From: Thozetella sp. PMI_491
Taxonomy: Eukaryota > Ascomycota > Sordariomycetes > Chaetosphaeriales > Chaetosphaeriaceae
Reading direction: 5' to 3'
NCBI GenBank assembly: GCA_021432635.1
Contig: MU270059.1
Location: forward strand, 332,003-396,002
DNA length: 64,000 nt
Every line of letters begins with the position of its first letter. The stretch's first letter is position 1. Below, piece after piece: positions 11,424 through 23,726 of this stretch. A program made the translations under genes and the position numbers. The notes under the pieces are model-generated. The model searched no databases and was not told where the DNA came from. It saw only the letters and a list, made by a program, of their open reading frames with translations.

Positions 11424-11765
11424 CTATCCAATCATCACCACTGAATTTACGACGGTTTTCTTCGTGTGGCCGACTGAGAAGTAGTTAGCGTCAGTGATTA
11501 AGTAAATTATTTGAGAAATAAGAAACGACCTACCGGTATTTGTAGCGACCGCGCTGAGTATCATGATCCGTGATACTGCGCCAGACCCGATCATGACGTA
11601 GTAGCCAAATAGCTGGCTAATCCTCGCATTTAGAGGACCATTCATTGCCAGTCCAGCCATGAGAGATATGCCAAACAGACTCAATAGTTGACCAATAACA
11701 GCCCCCAATATCTGCTGCTTGTATTTGCTAGCTAGGTATGGTATGCCTATACCTATCAAGATTTA
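11424..11765 (-). pseudogene. Fragment of an ACS-type MFS permease
   Basis: The minus-strand frame reads as membrane segments 8-10 of an allantoate-permease-like protein: IGIPYLASKYKQQILGA, then GYYVMIGSGAVSR, then ATNT and, after a plausible intron (gtaggt...ctcag), VGHTKKTVVNSVVMIG. The GHTKKTxVNS block is characteristic of the family. Neither the first seven segments nor the C-terminal end is present nearby. It therefore looks like a truncated relic, possibly of a second transporter once linked to this locus. Confidence 0.6.
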
Positions 11766-12569
11766 AAACACCCTGGTGGATATAGACAAGAGGAAAGACT
11801 ATTTAGATGTAAAACCATAAGCCTAAATCATTAAGGTGATATAAAAGTCGCGCGCCGTGGCAACGACGTCCAGAATCACGCAGATCCGGGCTGTTCCCAG
11901 CGCCAGTCGTTGCAATGCAATCAAGGCGAGGCGGTGTGTTCCAGCGGCAAATGTGCGTGTTCTACCACAATGCGCCGCTGTGCCCCGCCCTCTCGTTTTT
12001 CCGCGGCTTCCCCCGCAGTTCGATTCTGACCTTCAATGCAGGACCTGGGAGCCGTGGAAGTGAACACGCGATCATTTGGCGTTTAAACCCGCGCGGAGAG
12101 TTGTCGCAACATTCACGCGGACCAAGCTAGTGAATTTTTATCCGTCCACGTCCAGTACCTCCTGCTTGAGCACAGATCGGCATCTCGAGCCGTCCCCAGG
12201 GATGGTCGGTGCCCCAAGCACTGGACAATAGCCTGGTTATGGACAACATATCACACCGAACAAAAATTCTATTTGAAACCCCCGAAAGGGGTCTTCTCGC
12301 ACCAGAAATTATGAGCCCGTGTTCTAGGGTCGACTCGCCTGAATACAGCTAGAGATATCTCCCGACACAGTATTAAAACAAAACACCACACAAAAGTAGC
12401 GTACTATTCTGCAAGCATAGTATAGCGTTCAAGATACTACACGTAGTGAGTTTAACACGTTGTCTCCTGTGAAAGGTGTATAGACTGATTCGTCGGCAGC
12501 TGGCGCCACAGCACGTGGCAACAATGGCGTCCTGGTGTTGGGACCAGGGGCTTTCTAGGTCTACGTCCT
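11766..12569. other. Intergenic stretch without supported gene
   Basis: About 800 bases between the MFS fragment and the end of the fructosamine-kinase relic. Two overlapping plus-strand ORFs near 11.9 kb have no recognisable motif and no splice context. I see nothing else to annotate. Confidence 0.4.
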
Positions 12570-13920
12570 CTATGTTTCTAACGTCTTCCTGGCTAGATAG
12601 CCCTTACAACCTTCGCCATATCTCTCAATCAGCCATCGCATATTGTCCTTGGAGCTGTACAAAGGTTACCATTACGCGTTGATGTCGGAATGACCATGCT
12701 TACATGTTGCGGAATGGTAAGTTGCCAGGATACAGGGAAGATGTGTGCATGTCGAACCGCCTTGAGAGAGATTTGCATTAGCTGATTGCCAGAGCCCTCG
12801 AGGGTTGTTATTGAGTTCACAGGCAGTAAAACCAGAGACGGCCGTCAAAATCCTCTATAGGGTCTGACTTGGGGAAGTGTTTGACATTTTCGTCAATGTA
12901 CGCCTGAGTCATCTTATGTCTCTGGATCTTCCATGGACCAAGGTCATCTTAATCACCCGTCAGCTGTCAACGTCTGGAAACATCGGCCAGTGGATGAGAA
13001 CCTACACTCGTTATGTGTATAGAGCGGCGTGGCGTCATAGATCATCGGGTTTCCAGTGTTCACATCGACAGCAGTATTCCCGTCCGTAGGTCACCGTGAA
13101 CCAGGCGCGGAGTCACTGTCCGCCCTTCGGTCTCTAGCGGCCACAGCAGTCGTGGGATGACCTTCTCTGGGATGGTATTGGTTAGCTCCTATATATCTTC
13201 ATCGGGGCCGTGGGTTTTCAGCTCGGCAGCGAAGATGGCTCGAATATCAGTCGTAAAGCACTCTTCTCAGTTTTCTGTCACCGGAAGAATTGCGGGTTGT
13301 TGCCACCAAATGTGACAGAAGGCATGCCGAACTTGCCCTCGGCGTTCACACCGCGCTTGTGGAGTTCGGCCATCGGTGAAGCGAATGGGTAGGGGTCGGG
13401 AATGTCGTCGCTTAGTTCACGGAATTCGCAAACGAAGAAGTGCGTGTCCGGAGAAGATTCGTAACTACCCCAAGCAACCGGGGGAGCGACCATCTCAGGC
13501 ATGATTTGGTATAGAGTCGTCATAGCTTCAAACTCGGACGAGGCCATCTGCTTCCCTTTCTCACCTTGGTGAACCTGGTGGAAATTAGCATTGTCTCCTG
13601 GAAAGCAAGTATTGGGGTGGGAAAACCGGCCTGCAAGAGCCAAAGTTGAGTAGTTACCTTAAGGAAATAGTCATCTGGTTCTCCCTGGACGTTGAGGGCT
13701 TCGATCTCGGCGGCTCGGGCCCAATATGACGCCCCGGGAGGGGAGATCCCAACAATCTGGGTGCCTCCAGGGAGCTCTTGACAACATGAGGAGGATAACT
13801 TGAGGCAAAGGTACGGCTTTATCACATACTCTGGAGAATTTCGTCGTCTACATAAGAAATGGTGCTTGCAGGCACGGGGATCTCCTTATCCCAAACATCA
13901 GCGGAAGTGGGAGGCGCCAT
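12570..13920 (-). pseudogene. Decayed fructosamine-3-kinase / ketosamine kinase family gene
   Basis: The minus strand starts with an ATG at 13920 (APPTSADVWDKEIP), and two good introns follow. The reading then gives LPGGTQIVGISPPGASYW, DDYFLK, VHQGEKGKQMASSEFE, FFVCEFRELSDDIPDP and VTFGGNNPQFF, the ATP-binding lobe of the fungal fructosamine kinase family. Beyond 13280 homology continues but is broken. THGPDEDI runs into an in-frame stop, PRLVHGDL loses the catalytic-loop context, and TAVDVNTGNPMIYDA appears in another frame. LYPGNLPFRN then appears, and finally MRWLIERYGEGCKGYLARK ends near 12570. Several stops and frameshifts make it non-functional. The ordered homologous blocks make the family call firm. 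Confidence 0.8.
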
Positions 13921-14761
13921 TTTGTCGACACAAAACGTGCAGGTGAAATTGGAGCTGGCTGCAAAAAAGAGGCTTAAAGATTATGCCTTATACGAGAACC
14001 AGGTGCTTGAAGGTTGATTGCGGATATCAGCGTAGCGAATCCAGATACAGGCACACGGTCAACACCTCTAGCCTATCGAGCGGGGAAGGCCCTGTGAAGT
14101 AGGCTGGTGAAAGACTCGGTAGCATCGTGCCCTCCCTCAAATCCGGAGCCATGTCAACAGATGCAGTGGCTGTGCTTTGGCGCCTATACTCTCCCTCGAT
14201 TGACTATCTGCTAAGATATTGCAGGAGGTTGCACAGTGGACGTTGCGGCGCTAACCCGCTTAGGAAGGTGATTGACTAGTCATCTCAGAGCCTTGTGCCT
14301 GACCTGCAAGCAGAGCCCTAATCTGACCACTTGCCACACACCAGGCAGCAGAGCAGGGTGCTACTATGTCACCGGGAGTCCTCTGGAAGTCCACATTTTC
14401 GCGGCAGGCTAGCAATTTAACCTCTACCTAAAGCCAATTCTAGTGTTTCCGACGGGCTCGCGGGTCAACTTACCGCTGCGGCACATCCCGGTTGCTGCAG
14501 CTGGGGGGCTGATCCGCCCGTCGCGCCGACTGCTACCCTTGGTGACCTAGGTGGGCTTCTCCGCTTCTTGAGCCTCCTGTCTCCACAGTGTTTGCTTTCG
14601 CTCTCCCGTATGGAATCTGGACTTCGGAGCCTTCGGAATACCTGACATTGCCGGCCGGGGTAAACTTTGGTCGTTCTCGTTTATGCCCAGCAGCTCGCCC
14701 ACCTTCTCGACCTTTCAACGCGATTGGCTACTCCCGGCAGTATGGGGAAACCGTGAGCCCG
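13921..14761. other. Intergenic stretch, promoter side of the NLR gene
   Basis: About 840 bases. The frame of the NLR gene is open upstream to an ATG at 14588, but I prefer the ATG at 14762 because the conserved SFSVRSLIRKDTL...LGLTTLHNP opening follows it. The remainder, 13921-14580, has no ORF that looks real. Confidence 0.4.
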
Positions 14762-17700
14762 ATGGAAACGACAACCCCATCGTCCCGTTCCTTTTCGGTC
14801 CGCAGTCTCATCAGAAAGGATACTCTGGACCAAGCCAAAGACCAGCCAAAGGGACCCCTTGGACTAACGACACTTCACAACCCGGGAAGCACCTCTGTCT
14901 GCGACCTTATCTTCGTTCACGGCCTGAATGGGGGCTCGCAGAGCACGTGGTGTCGGGGCCGCGATAAGTCCCACTTCTGGCCAAGGGAATGGCTTCCGAA
15001 GGACGAGGCGTTTCGCGACGTCCGTATACACACGTTCGGATATTCATCCGGCCTGAGTCGCGAGTCGGTCTTGAGCGTGCACGATTTCGCAACATCGCTG
15101 CTCGTTGCTCTTCAAGATGCGCCCAGCATTCCTCCCGATGAAAAGGTAGGGGGCGAAGCCGCATGAACATTGGAAGCCTTCCTGCATCGCTTGCTGACAG
15201 TACATGGTAGGCACCTCTGGTGTTGGTGGGACATAGCATGGGAGGACTAGTGATTAAGAGGGCCTATATACTTGGGAGGCAGATCCCTGCCTACGAACCA
15301 CTTGTGCGCCGGATTTGCGCTATGTTCTTCCTGGCGACACCACATCAGGGATCCGACATCGCGAATACCCTGGATCGTATGATGTCGCTTATCCCCGGTT
15401 CCCGCCCCTTCCTCAAAGATCTCTTGCCACATTCCCCATTCCTTCAAACGATCAACGACGAGTTCCCTAGACATTGCGGCAACCTACAGCTGTTTTCCTT
15501 TTTCGAGACCAGACCAATGAACTATGGAGTGGGTAAAGGCCTCATAGTCGAGAAACACTGTGCCGTGATGAACTATCACAACGAGCGAAGGACCTATCTC
15601 GACGCGAACCACAGGGACGTTGCCCGATTCACGTCACCAGAAGATCCGTGCTATATGACGGTCAGGAACGCGATCGCCACCTTGATAGGTAGCCTGCGGC
15701 ATCAAGGTGGGAAAGTCACCGAAAAGGACATTAGTCAAGAACGCATAGCTGCCCTTGGAAAGCTGCTCGGTATAACCGATTCCCCTGATGACGATATCCA
15801 CATGCTGAACACGCGCCGACTTCAAGGTGCCGGCGATTGGCTATTACAGAAACCGGTCTTCCAAGAGTGGCGCGACGCTTATGCCTCTAAACTCATGTGG
15901 CTCCGAGGTAGGCCTGGCTCGGGGAAGTCTTTTCTGGCAGGAAACGTCGTAAACCATCTTCGAGAACAGGAGCGGAACGTCTCTACCTTCTTTTTCTCCT
16001 CCCAGAGTGAGAATAAGTCGACGGCGAGCGCCTTTTTGAGAACTATGGCCTACCAGATGGCCATTTTGCATCCAGAAATGCTGAATGTTATCTGCGATAT
16101 CTTTGATCGGAAGGACTCGGTCCTCGATAAGGTTGATCATAATGCTATTTGGCGCCAGGTTTTCTTCTCCGGGATTCTCAAGACGAAATTAGACCGACCT
16201 CAATACTGGATCATTGATGCTATGGATGAGTGCAAGGCTAGTTCCGACCTCATCAACTTCCTCACGAAGGCGCAAGAATTCTGGCCCTTATGCATTTTTG
16301 TGACATCGAGAAACTCTTTCGAGTCCTCCATCAACATAACAACCCCGGGACTGGAGGTTTTGTCAATCTCTATTTCGGACGAGGAGAGCAGCAACGACAT
16401 TGGTCTCTTCCTACAGACTAACATCGCCTTTTTGCCTGCTCCTACTCCTGAGGCGAAGCAGGAGATGGCAGACCGTATTCTGGAGCGTTCGCGAGGATGT
16501 TTCCTCTGGGCAAACCTGATCTTGACCGAGCTTCGACAAGCCCAGACGGCCAGCGAAATCCAGATGGTCCTAGCAAGCAACCCTACCGATATGGACGATC
16601 TTTACGGGAAGATCCTGGCGAACATGTCCAAGGCCAAGTATGGAAAAGAGCTAGCCAAAGCCATATTAACCTGGGCAACTTGCTCACTCCGTTCCATTAC
16701 CACGGAGGAGTTACATGCTGCTGCCCAGATGGATGTCAATGACGAGATCAGCGACATTGAGAAGTCTATTGCATCATGTTGCGGCAACCTTGTTTATATC
16801 GACAACCGTAACAGACTCCAGCTACTTCATTTGACGGCCAAGGAATTTTTGACAAGAAAGGACTTGGATTCTGAATTCGCCGCCGACCTAGCCAGCGGTC
16901 ATACACGGCTGGCCATAGTGTGCTTGCGGGCCCTGACTCAGGATCGGCCAAAGAGAGCAGCCCGGAACCGGCCTTCATTTGGCGGAAGAGAAACAAAGCC
17001 AGCCAAGTCCCCGTTTCTTGATTATGCTTCCGACTTCCTCTTTCAGCATATTTTCCAGGCCAAGTCTTCCAATGACGAAGTCCTTACACTCGTCGCCAAG
17101 TTCCTTGGATCACCAAGCATTCTTGATTGGATACAGCACATAGCGACGCATTCCGAACTCCATAAAGTTTACCAAGCCGGGAAGACCCTTTTGAATTTCC
17201 TGGGCCTGCGAGCGCAGCATACCCCCCCTCTAGGCCATCAAAAGGACTGGTCAATACTCGAACGATGGGGCAACGATCTAATACATCTCGTCCCTAAGTT
17301 CTCGAGGCGCATGATGCTCTCTCCTTCCTCCATACATCATCTAATACCCCCATTCTGTCCTCCGGCATCCATCATATACCAACAATTCCATACCCCCAAA
17401 CGAGGGCTGAGCGTGCAAGGCCTCAGTACGACGAGTTGGGATAACTGCCTCAGTACAATAAATTACCCTAAGGGCTCCTCACCATTTAGCTCAGCTGCTG
17501 GCCTTGGATTCTTTGCTGTTGGCCTATCTAACAGCCACGTTATGCTCTATGACGACGTCATCTTCCAGGAAGCGATGGTCCTTGACCATGGAGAGCCTGT
17601 TTGGGGTCTGAGCTTTGGGGAGACCAGGCGACTGCTGGCGTCTTCGGGAGCTAGGATGGTAAGGGTATGGGACCTCGACGCAGGCAACGAAATCTACAAA

Positions 17701-19587
17701 ATACCTGTCAGATCAATGGTTATCAGCATGGCCTTCACATCATCAGACGATACCCTGGTCATAGTAGCCAAGAGCAACAAACTCATGCATTTCCACATGG
17801 CTGACGGCTGCCTCCGAGACGAGCCAACCGACTGGACGCGGGATTTCGCCGAAGAAGGACTGGAGCTCCACGTCCGGCAACCCACGATAGCATCCATAAG
17901 CTCCGAGCAAAAGCTTCTGGCCATCATATATCGCGGTGAAGATCTTCTCTTGTGGGACATTGAAGATGACAGGTTACATGACGTCTACGAGAAGGAGACA
18001 GGCTCTCGTGAGAATGGATCACTGAAGATCGCCGATGGATCAACGACGGTCAAGGCTGTTGCGTTCAGCAAAGCTGCCGACACGTCACTCATGGCTGTCA
18101 CGTATACTGACGGCGATCTCATCGTGTATGACACCTACAACGGCGCCGTAGTTGAAATCTCGCGCGCTCAGAACGCCATGGCTCTGTGCTCATCGCCGGA
18201 CGGCCGCACGCTCGGAGGCGGTGACACGATGGGAAACGTTACCCTGTACGACTTCGAGACCCTCCGTGCCTTATACCGCCTGTCCTTCGAGAACAATTTC
18301 ATCATGGCGAAAAGCCTAGCTTTCACGCGGGATGGACAACGACTCGTTGACGTACGTGCACCACAATGCCGTGTTTGGCAGCCGACCGTGCTGCTTCGCC
18401 AGGACGCCATGGAGGAAGAAAACAGCGACACAGTATCCTTTTCGTCAGGCCCCCAAGAAGTTGACTACAGACCGCTTGATTCCATCAACATAACATCCAT
18501 TCTTTGTGTGAAGCCAAGGGGTACCGGCGGATCTTTCGTCTTTTGCGGGAAAGAAGACGGCTCTGTGCACGTCTATGATATGTCTGGGGTGATCCAAACC
18601 CAAGAGATATTCACGCAAGTTGCCAACTGTGCGATTACAGAATTATACTTTGACGACGAGACCGGCTCCTTGACGTGCGCTGATCTGGTCGGCCGAGTGA
18701 CAAGCCGCAAGGTTTCCAGGCTCCCCAAATCTCAGTGGGACATTGCAGAGCCACACGTTAACATCAAATTGGACTCGGTCATCGTCCAGGTTCTCAGCTC
18801 GGGGAAGCACTCGCGACTCCTTGTGTCAACCGAAGAGCAGGACGCAATCTGGGAAGACGGTGCGGATAGCTGCATAGCCAGTCTCGACGGTGGCCGAAAA
18901 CGACACTGGACCGCCCATCGCGGCATTGCGGGCTGCCTTGCCCGATGGACAGACTCCAGGGTCGAGTTGCGCGACTGGTCTCTTCTCAAGTTCATCAGGA
19001 GTGTGGATGTGCCCGATGTTACGAACAGTCCCTGGCCGCTCCTGGACCAAGCCGTATTTTTGAACAGCCAGAAGTACTTTGCAACGAGGACCAAAGATTC
19101 TCCTACCGACGACCCCAAGTCTCGTGGATCTCGCTCGAACATCCACATATGGGACTACGAGAATTTCAACCCGGCTGGCCCCGAGACCGTACGTCCTGTC
19201 TGCTCCCTGAATAAACTGACATCCAGCATCGAAACCATAGTTGGCGTGTATGGCGAGCGGCTTGTGTATCTGGACGGGTCTTTTTGGGTCTGCTCCGTGG
19301 ACATTGTCGATCCCTTGGAAGTCCCTGTCCGCCACTTTTTCATCCCGAATGACTGGTTAAGTCTGGTCAACACCTTTGTTCTGGACATTGGCAAGGCTGG
19401 TGAGATAATGTTTGTCAAACAGTCGGAGCTGGCAGTCATTAAGCGTGGGCTAGAGGCAACGGAGAATGGGACACCTTTTAACCCGCGGCGAAAGAGTAGT
19501 ACGGTGCCTTCGACTCAAAGTCATGGGCTGCCTTCGCGACCTGCTCCTCCAGTTCTTCCCGGCAGGTTGTCTAAGACCATCATATAG
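14762..19587 (+). CDS. NLR-like protein: alpha/beta hydrolase (SesB-like) - NACHT - WD-type repeats
   Basis: Two exons, 14762-15145 and 15211-19587, 1586 residues. Residues about 45-330 are a serine-hydrolase domain with DLIFVHGLNGGS, nucleophile elbow VGHSMGG (Ser about 137) and the FLATPHQGSD loop. This is the N-terminal effector type called SesB/PGAP1-like in fungal NLRs. A NACHT NTPase follows, with Walker A GRPGSGKS at about 361-368, Walker B YWIIDAMDE at about 460-468, and ATCSLRSITTEELHAA in the helical region. From about residue 800 the protein carries diverged beta-propeller repeats, for example RMVRVWDLDAGNE, LLLWDIEDDRL and GDLIVYDTYNG. The repeats are not near-identical, so they are not of the hypervariable class. 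Such proteins act in fungal non-self recognition or programmed cell death; that role is family inference. Confidence 0.92.
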
Positions 19588-20745
19588 AAACTTAGCGGAC
19601 TATATGTACAGACTCTGTATTAGAGGAGTCAAAGTTCTTATATCATACGTTTTTACTCTTTCTTTGATACTAGATAGGCATTCCTAGAAAGCGTTATGTC
19701 TTACAAGTTCCCATAGGTTATTTTTCCATATGGACTTATAGGTTAAAAGTCTATAATCGCTCTACGACATCTACCGTACTGTTCTCATGAAAGTATCTCT
19801 ACCCAGTACTATGTTTCAGAATCGGATCGAAATCTTCGAGGTCTTTCATAGCCCGCAAGTAGACCGGGTAACCCGTACTCTTAGCGAAATTTGCGCACTC
19901 GGCCCCCTCGGACGCTCCTACTATTTCGGCTTAAATTGCTGGCGGCAGTTGAAGAATATCTCAATTCCGGTAGAATATAAAAGCCCTATCCTCATTAAGC
20001 TCTCTTGAAGGGCCTAAGCGGTCGCATTGAGTGGGTCGTCTAGAGTGGTTAGCGTTGCGCATTGATCTCGAGTCACTAGGAAAGATGTCACTCATCTGCT
20101 TCCCGTCAGCCCTGACCAGTAACCGTTGAATATCGGAAAAAGCGAATTTCGGCTCGAGGAAGTTTCTGTGTGGCAGAATGCATATGAGAGGAGCACAGTT
20201 AGCTGTGCGTTGATATATACGCATCATCCGTGCCAATTTCTGTCGACACATCTTCAGGGTTATCCTGGATAAGGCATAACAAAGTCAATTTATCTGATTT
20301 GAACCTGAGCGACCGCGCAACTTAGAATAAAGAGTCTAAGTCTTGCTTGCCCTCCCCCGTATATCGAGGGAGACCGCGATCGTTAAATACACGATTTCCT
20401 TGCTTGCTTAACCACTTGTTGTTGTTTGCAGGGTGCTCTCGTGATCCTCTAAGTTTGCTCGCTACCAGTCTTCCCAACTCTCAGCTTTCGGCCGCTCGCT
20501 GAGCTTCCGTAGCAGCCACCTGGCGGCGCTAGCAGGCAGCTAGGAGCACTTCCACAGCTTCTTTTGTGACATGTAAGGATCTTTCTCCAGGCAGGAACAA
20601 AGGTCAAATATGTTCCCTGAGAGTTTGATAGATCTACATCTCTGCTGCTGGCCTGTGACAGTTCATCGAGTTCGATTGGAGTGAACAAAAAGCTTCTTGA
20701 TACAGGCGCTCTCATCTACCGTCCCCCAAATCATCCCAACGCTGA
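19588..20745. other. Intergenic stretch without supported gene
   Basis: About 1.15 kb. Minus-strand ORFs near 20.0 and 20.5 kb show no recognisable domain or splice logic. AT content rises toward 20.8 kb, where the dehalogenase relic begins. Confidence 0.4.
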
Positions 20746-21489
20746 AGCGAGTAAGCTGCTATAGTAGTTGTGGCATCTCAAATAAACATGTTGTCTTTGA
20801 TGTTGGTATGTGGCATCCCTGCTGTACGAGGTAAATTATAATGTGCTAATTTTAAGCTACTATAGGAACCTGTGTCTTCTACAATGTCCTTTTTAATGCT
20901 TTTAAGGCTTGGGTTAGAGAGTGACTTAAGGATTATAATATTGGTACTTGTTTGTTTAGCTATACGTGGATAGAGGCTGGGGAGAGAGAGTATACCTACC
21001 TAAGTATATTAGAAAACTATATCAAGTTTTTTAATATCTTTTGCTTTATCTTCTACTAGTTCCTCTATTAGGCTGGTATCGAGGAGCTATATAAGTTTAT
21101 AACTAATAAGAACCTTATTCCTATTTATTTCCTACTAGACGCTTAAGCCGTGTAAGGGCCTGTTAGAATGCTTTACCTAGTTTTACAATGGTAGCTCTAC
21201 TGTCTAGGCTTTTGTAATAGGTGGTACTAAGTGGGTGGATAGGCATCTGGCTGGTGGTGGTGTTGATTTCCTAAGTGAGAACTTTGTCTCCTGTAACACA
21301 ATTAGAATTGGTAAGCCGGCGCCTGAGTTGTATTATTATATCCTTGACAAGTTCCCCAAAGAGAATAGGGAGATTTGGGTTGCCACCGTGCATATGTGGG
21401 ACGCAGCTGCCGTGCAGCGTAGAGGGAAAGTCAATCCTACTAATCCAGTAAGATATGCATTTCCAAGGCTAACATCAGTCCGTATATAG
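20746..21489 (+). pseudogene. Decayed haloacid dehalogenase (HAD superfamily)
   Basis: The reading KHVVFDV, then a well-formed intron (gtatgt donor, ctactatag acceptor), then GTCVFYNVLFNAFKAWV reproduces HAD motif I with the nucleophile Asp and the usual haloacid-dehalogenase continuation. After about 300 AT-rich bases full of stops, the final part is readable as RIGKPAPELYYYILDKFPKE and EIWVATVHMWDAAAVQRRG, which match the motif III/IV region of type II haloacid dehalogenases. The mid-section is strongly AT-rich, with numerous TA dinucleotides, as expected after C-to-T mutation by RIP. No start codon is obvious. The gene is clearly inactivated. Confidence 0.65.
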
Positions 21490-21794
21490 GTTTAGGGGCG
21501 CTTGGGCATCCGTTTGGGAGAGAGAGACTTGTTAAGATATCTTCGGAGAAATGGATTTTGTGGCTGACAGTCTCTTGACATACACAGGAGCCTAATAGGT
21601 ACAAGTGCCGATGCATCATCTCATGTCCACGACCCCATTTGGTAAAGAGCAGCTTAACTTCTTCCAAGAATATATCCTAGGGAACTCACTCTCAATTTAC
21701 TCTATCCTCTATCCTAGGCAACCGAATTCTTGTTATACATGAGTTGAGAGCCTGCAAATGCCCAAGTGCCCATAACAAACACCAATGCGAAACG
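21490..21794. other. Short gap between relic and transporter 3' end
   Basis: About 300 bases. Nothing recognisable. Confidence 0.4.
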
Positions 21795-23726
21795 CTATTT
21801 CTCCATACCCGACACCATCTCTTTGGGCAGTTCGGCATCCTTCTTCTCTTTCACCGACCGCCACTCGAGCAGCATGGCCCCAAAAATTGAGAGTGCTGCC
21901 GTGGCAGTGGCGATGTACCAAGTTTGCGTCAACGATTTGTTGTAAGAGGCCAAAACCGTCGGAAGAAGAGCTGAGGGCACCACCTTCTTAATCTCAGTAG
22001 CCCCAGTGGCCACCACCAGCCGCGGATCAAACCCAGGTATGGTCTCTAGATCTCGTATGAACAAGTTTGTGAACACATTTTGGGCGACCGAAATGACTAC
22101 TGAGCCGCTCAGCTGCTGTACGAACATGTAGGTGGCTGTCCCGGTTGCCATGTCCTGCTGGGGGAGCACCGTTTGCAGAGCCATGAGCGGCTGCTGCATC
22201 CCTAGTCCGACGCCAATCCCGTAAATAGCCTGGTAACCAATCCACTTCGATGAACTCGAGTCAATCTGGAGAGTCGTGAGAAGGCCTCCACCGATGCTCA
22301 TGAAGACTGCGGCGGCGTAAACAAAAGGGACGTAATAGCCAAAAATGCTGACCGCAGCGCCGGCTAGGATCGAGAGGATCACGAGGCCAAGGAGAATCGG
22401 AAGGCTCATAATGCCGGAGTCCACGGCCGTTGCGCCCTTAATTGCCTGGAACCAAATGGGAATCTGCTAAGAGGTCAATATCGCCCTCCCCCGCCGAGCG
22501 AGTTTCTTGTGTAGCGTGCAGCAACATACGTAATATACCAGCATAAAGAAGGACGAGCCAAAGCACACCCCAAATGCAACACACCCAAGAACGTTTCTGT
22601 TCAAGAAGATGCGTGGTGGTACAGTGGCTCTCTCCTGCTTCCAGTGCTGGATCAGAACGAAGGCGGCCATCAGCACGCTGAATAGCACAAAAAGTGCTAT
22701 GATCCTTCCGTCCGACCACGCATATGTTGAGCCTCCCCATTGCAAGGCAAGAAGCAGGCACACAATGCCTGGCAGCAAGCAAAAGGTTCCTTCCAGATCC
22801 AGTTGTCGGATCTGATCTTTAATACCACTCCTCTTTGCCGACATGGCTTGCGAGGAAAAGCAATAGGAGATGAACAAGGCAGCAGCTCCTCCGAAGGGGA
22901 GGTTAATGTAGAAGCACCATCGCCATGTCACCCTGTCGGTAAAGGCACCCCCGAGGAGTGGTCCGGCGACATTCGTCACCCCCAACATGCCGACTGCAAT
23001 TCCCGTATAGGCCGGACGTCGATGGAGGGGGACCGACTGGGCGATGATGAGTATCGCTCCTGAGAACAGCCCGGAAGCCCCAAACCCGGCAATGGCTCGG
23101 CCGATAATCAGCGCGTTCGAATTAGGCGCAGCGCCGCAGATGATGGACCCAACTTCGAAGAGGCCCAGAGCTATCAGAAACACCCACTTCACCGAATAGT
23201 ATGTATATATCTTGCCGAAGAATAGCTGAAATGCGGAAGTCGTCAGCAGATAGGAAGAACCGTACCTGTTGTTACATCAATCAGCCTTGCTACCTAATAA
23301 CGCGCATGGTAACTTACCACCCTACGTCATTTAAGGTGTGGAACTCGTCGGTGATTCGTGGGATGGCTGTCGTGATGATAGTGTTGTCCTAGGAGGTCTC
23401 GTTAGACACCTATTTTTCAGGTCCCGGCCAGTGAAAAACTCGGACGCAGAGGGCCGCCGTAGAAGTTTAGAACATACTAGCCCCATGCAAAAGACAGTGA
23501 GACAGATCCCGGCAGTGATAAGCATCAACTTAAAGGTCCCAGGATACTCAGGTTGTTGCTGGCTGTCATGTTGGATGTCTTGTGACGGCTCAGTACCATT
23601 TCTTCTCTCGTTTCCACGAGCACTGCCTTGGTCTCCGGTATGTTCATTGTCTTTGCCCAGCCCAACACCTTTTGAATACTGTTCCGCTTGACCTTGGATA
23701 GACATTTTGCTTGGCATCGATGGCAT
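21795..23726 (-). CDS. MFS drug:H+ antiporter, 14-TM (DHA2/DHA14) type
   Basis: Four exons on the minus strand: 23726-23478, 23388-23318, 23265-22530 and 22466-21795, totalling exactly 576 codons (575 residues). A hydrophilic N terminus of about 60 residues precedes the first membrane helix (FKLMLITAGICLTVFCMG). Family motifs visible are LDNTIITTAIPRITDEFHTLNDVGW-type text across exons 1-2, YLLTTSAFQLFFGKIYTYY, RAIAGFGASGLFSGA, PLLGGAFTDRVTWRWCFYIN and NLPFGG. This is the canonical signature of fungal toxin and drug efflux pumps such as aflT-like proteins. Substrate cannot be read from sequence. No biosynthetic gene is adjacent. Confidence 0.93.

Noticed and set aside
11857-12130. Overlapping plus-strand ORFs near 11.9-12.1 kb
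   Set aside because: No motif and no continuation in neighbouring exons.
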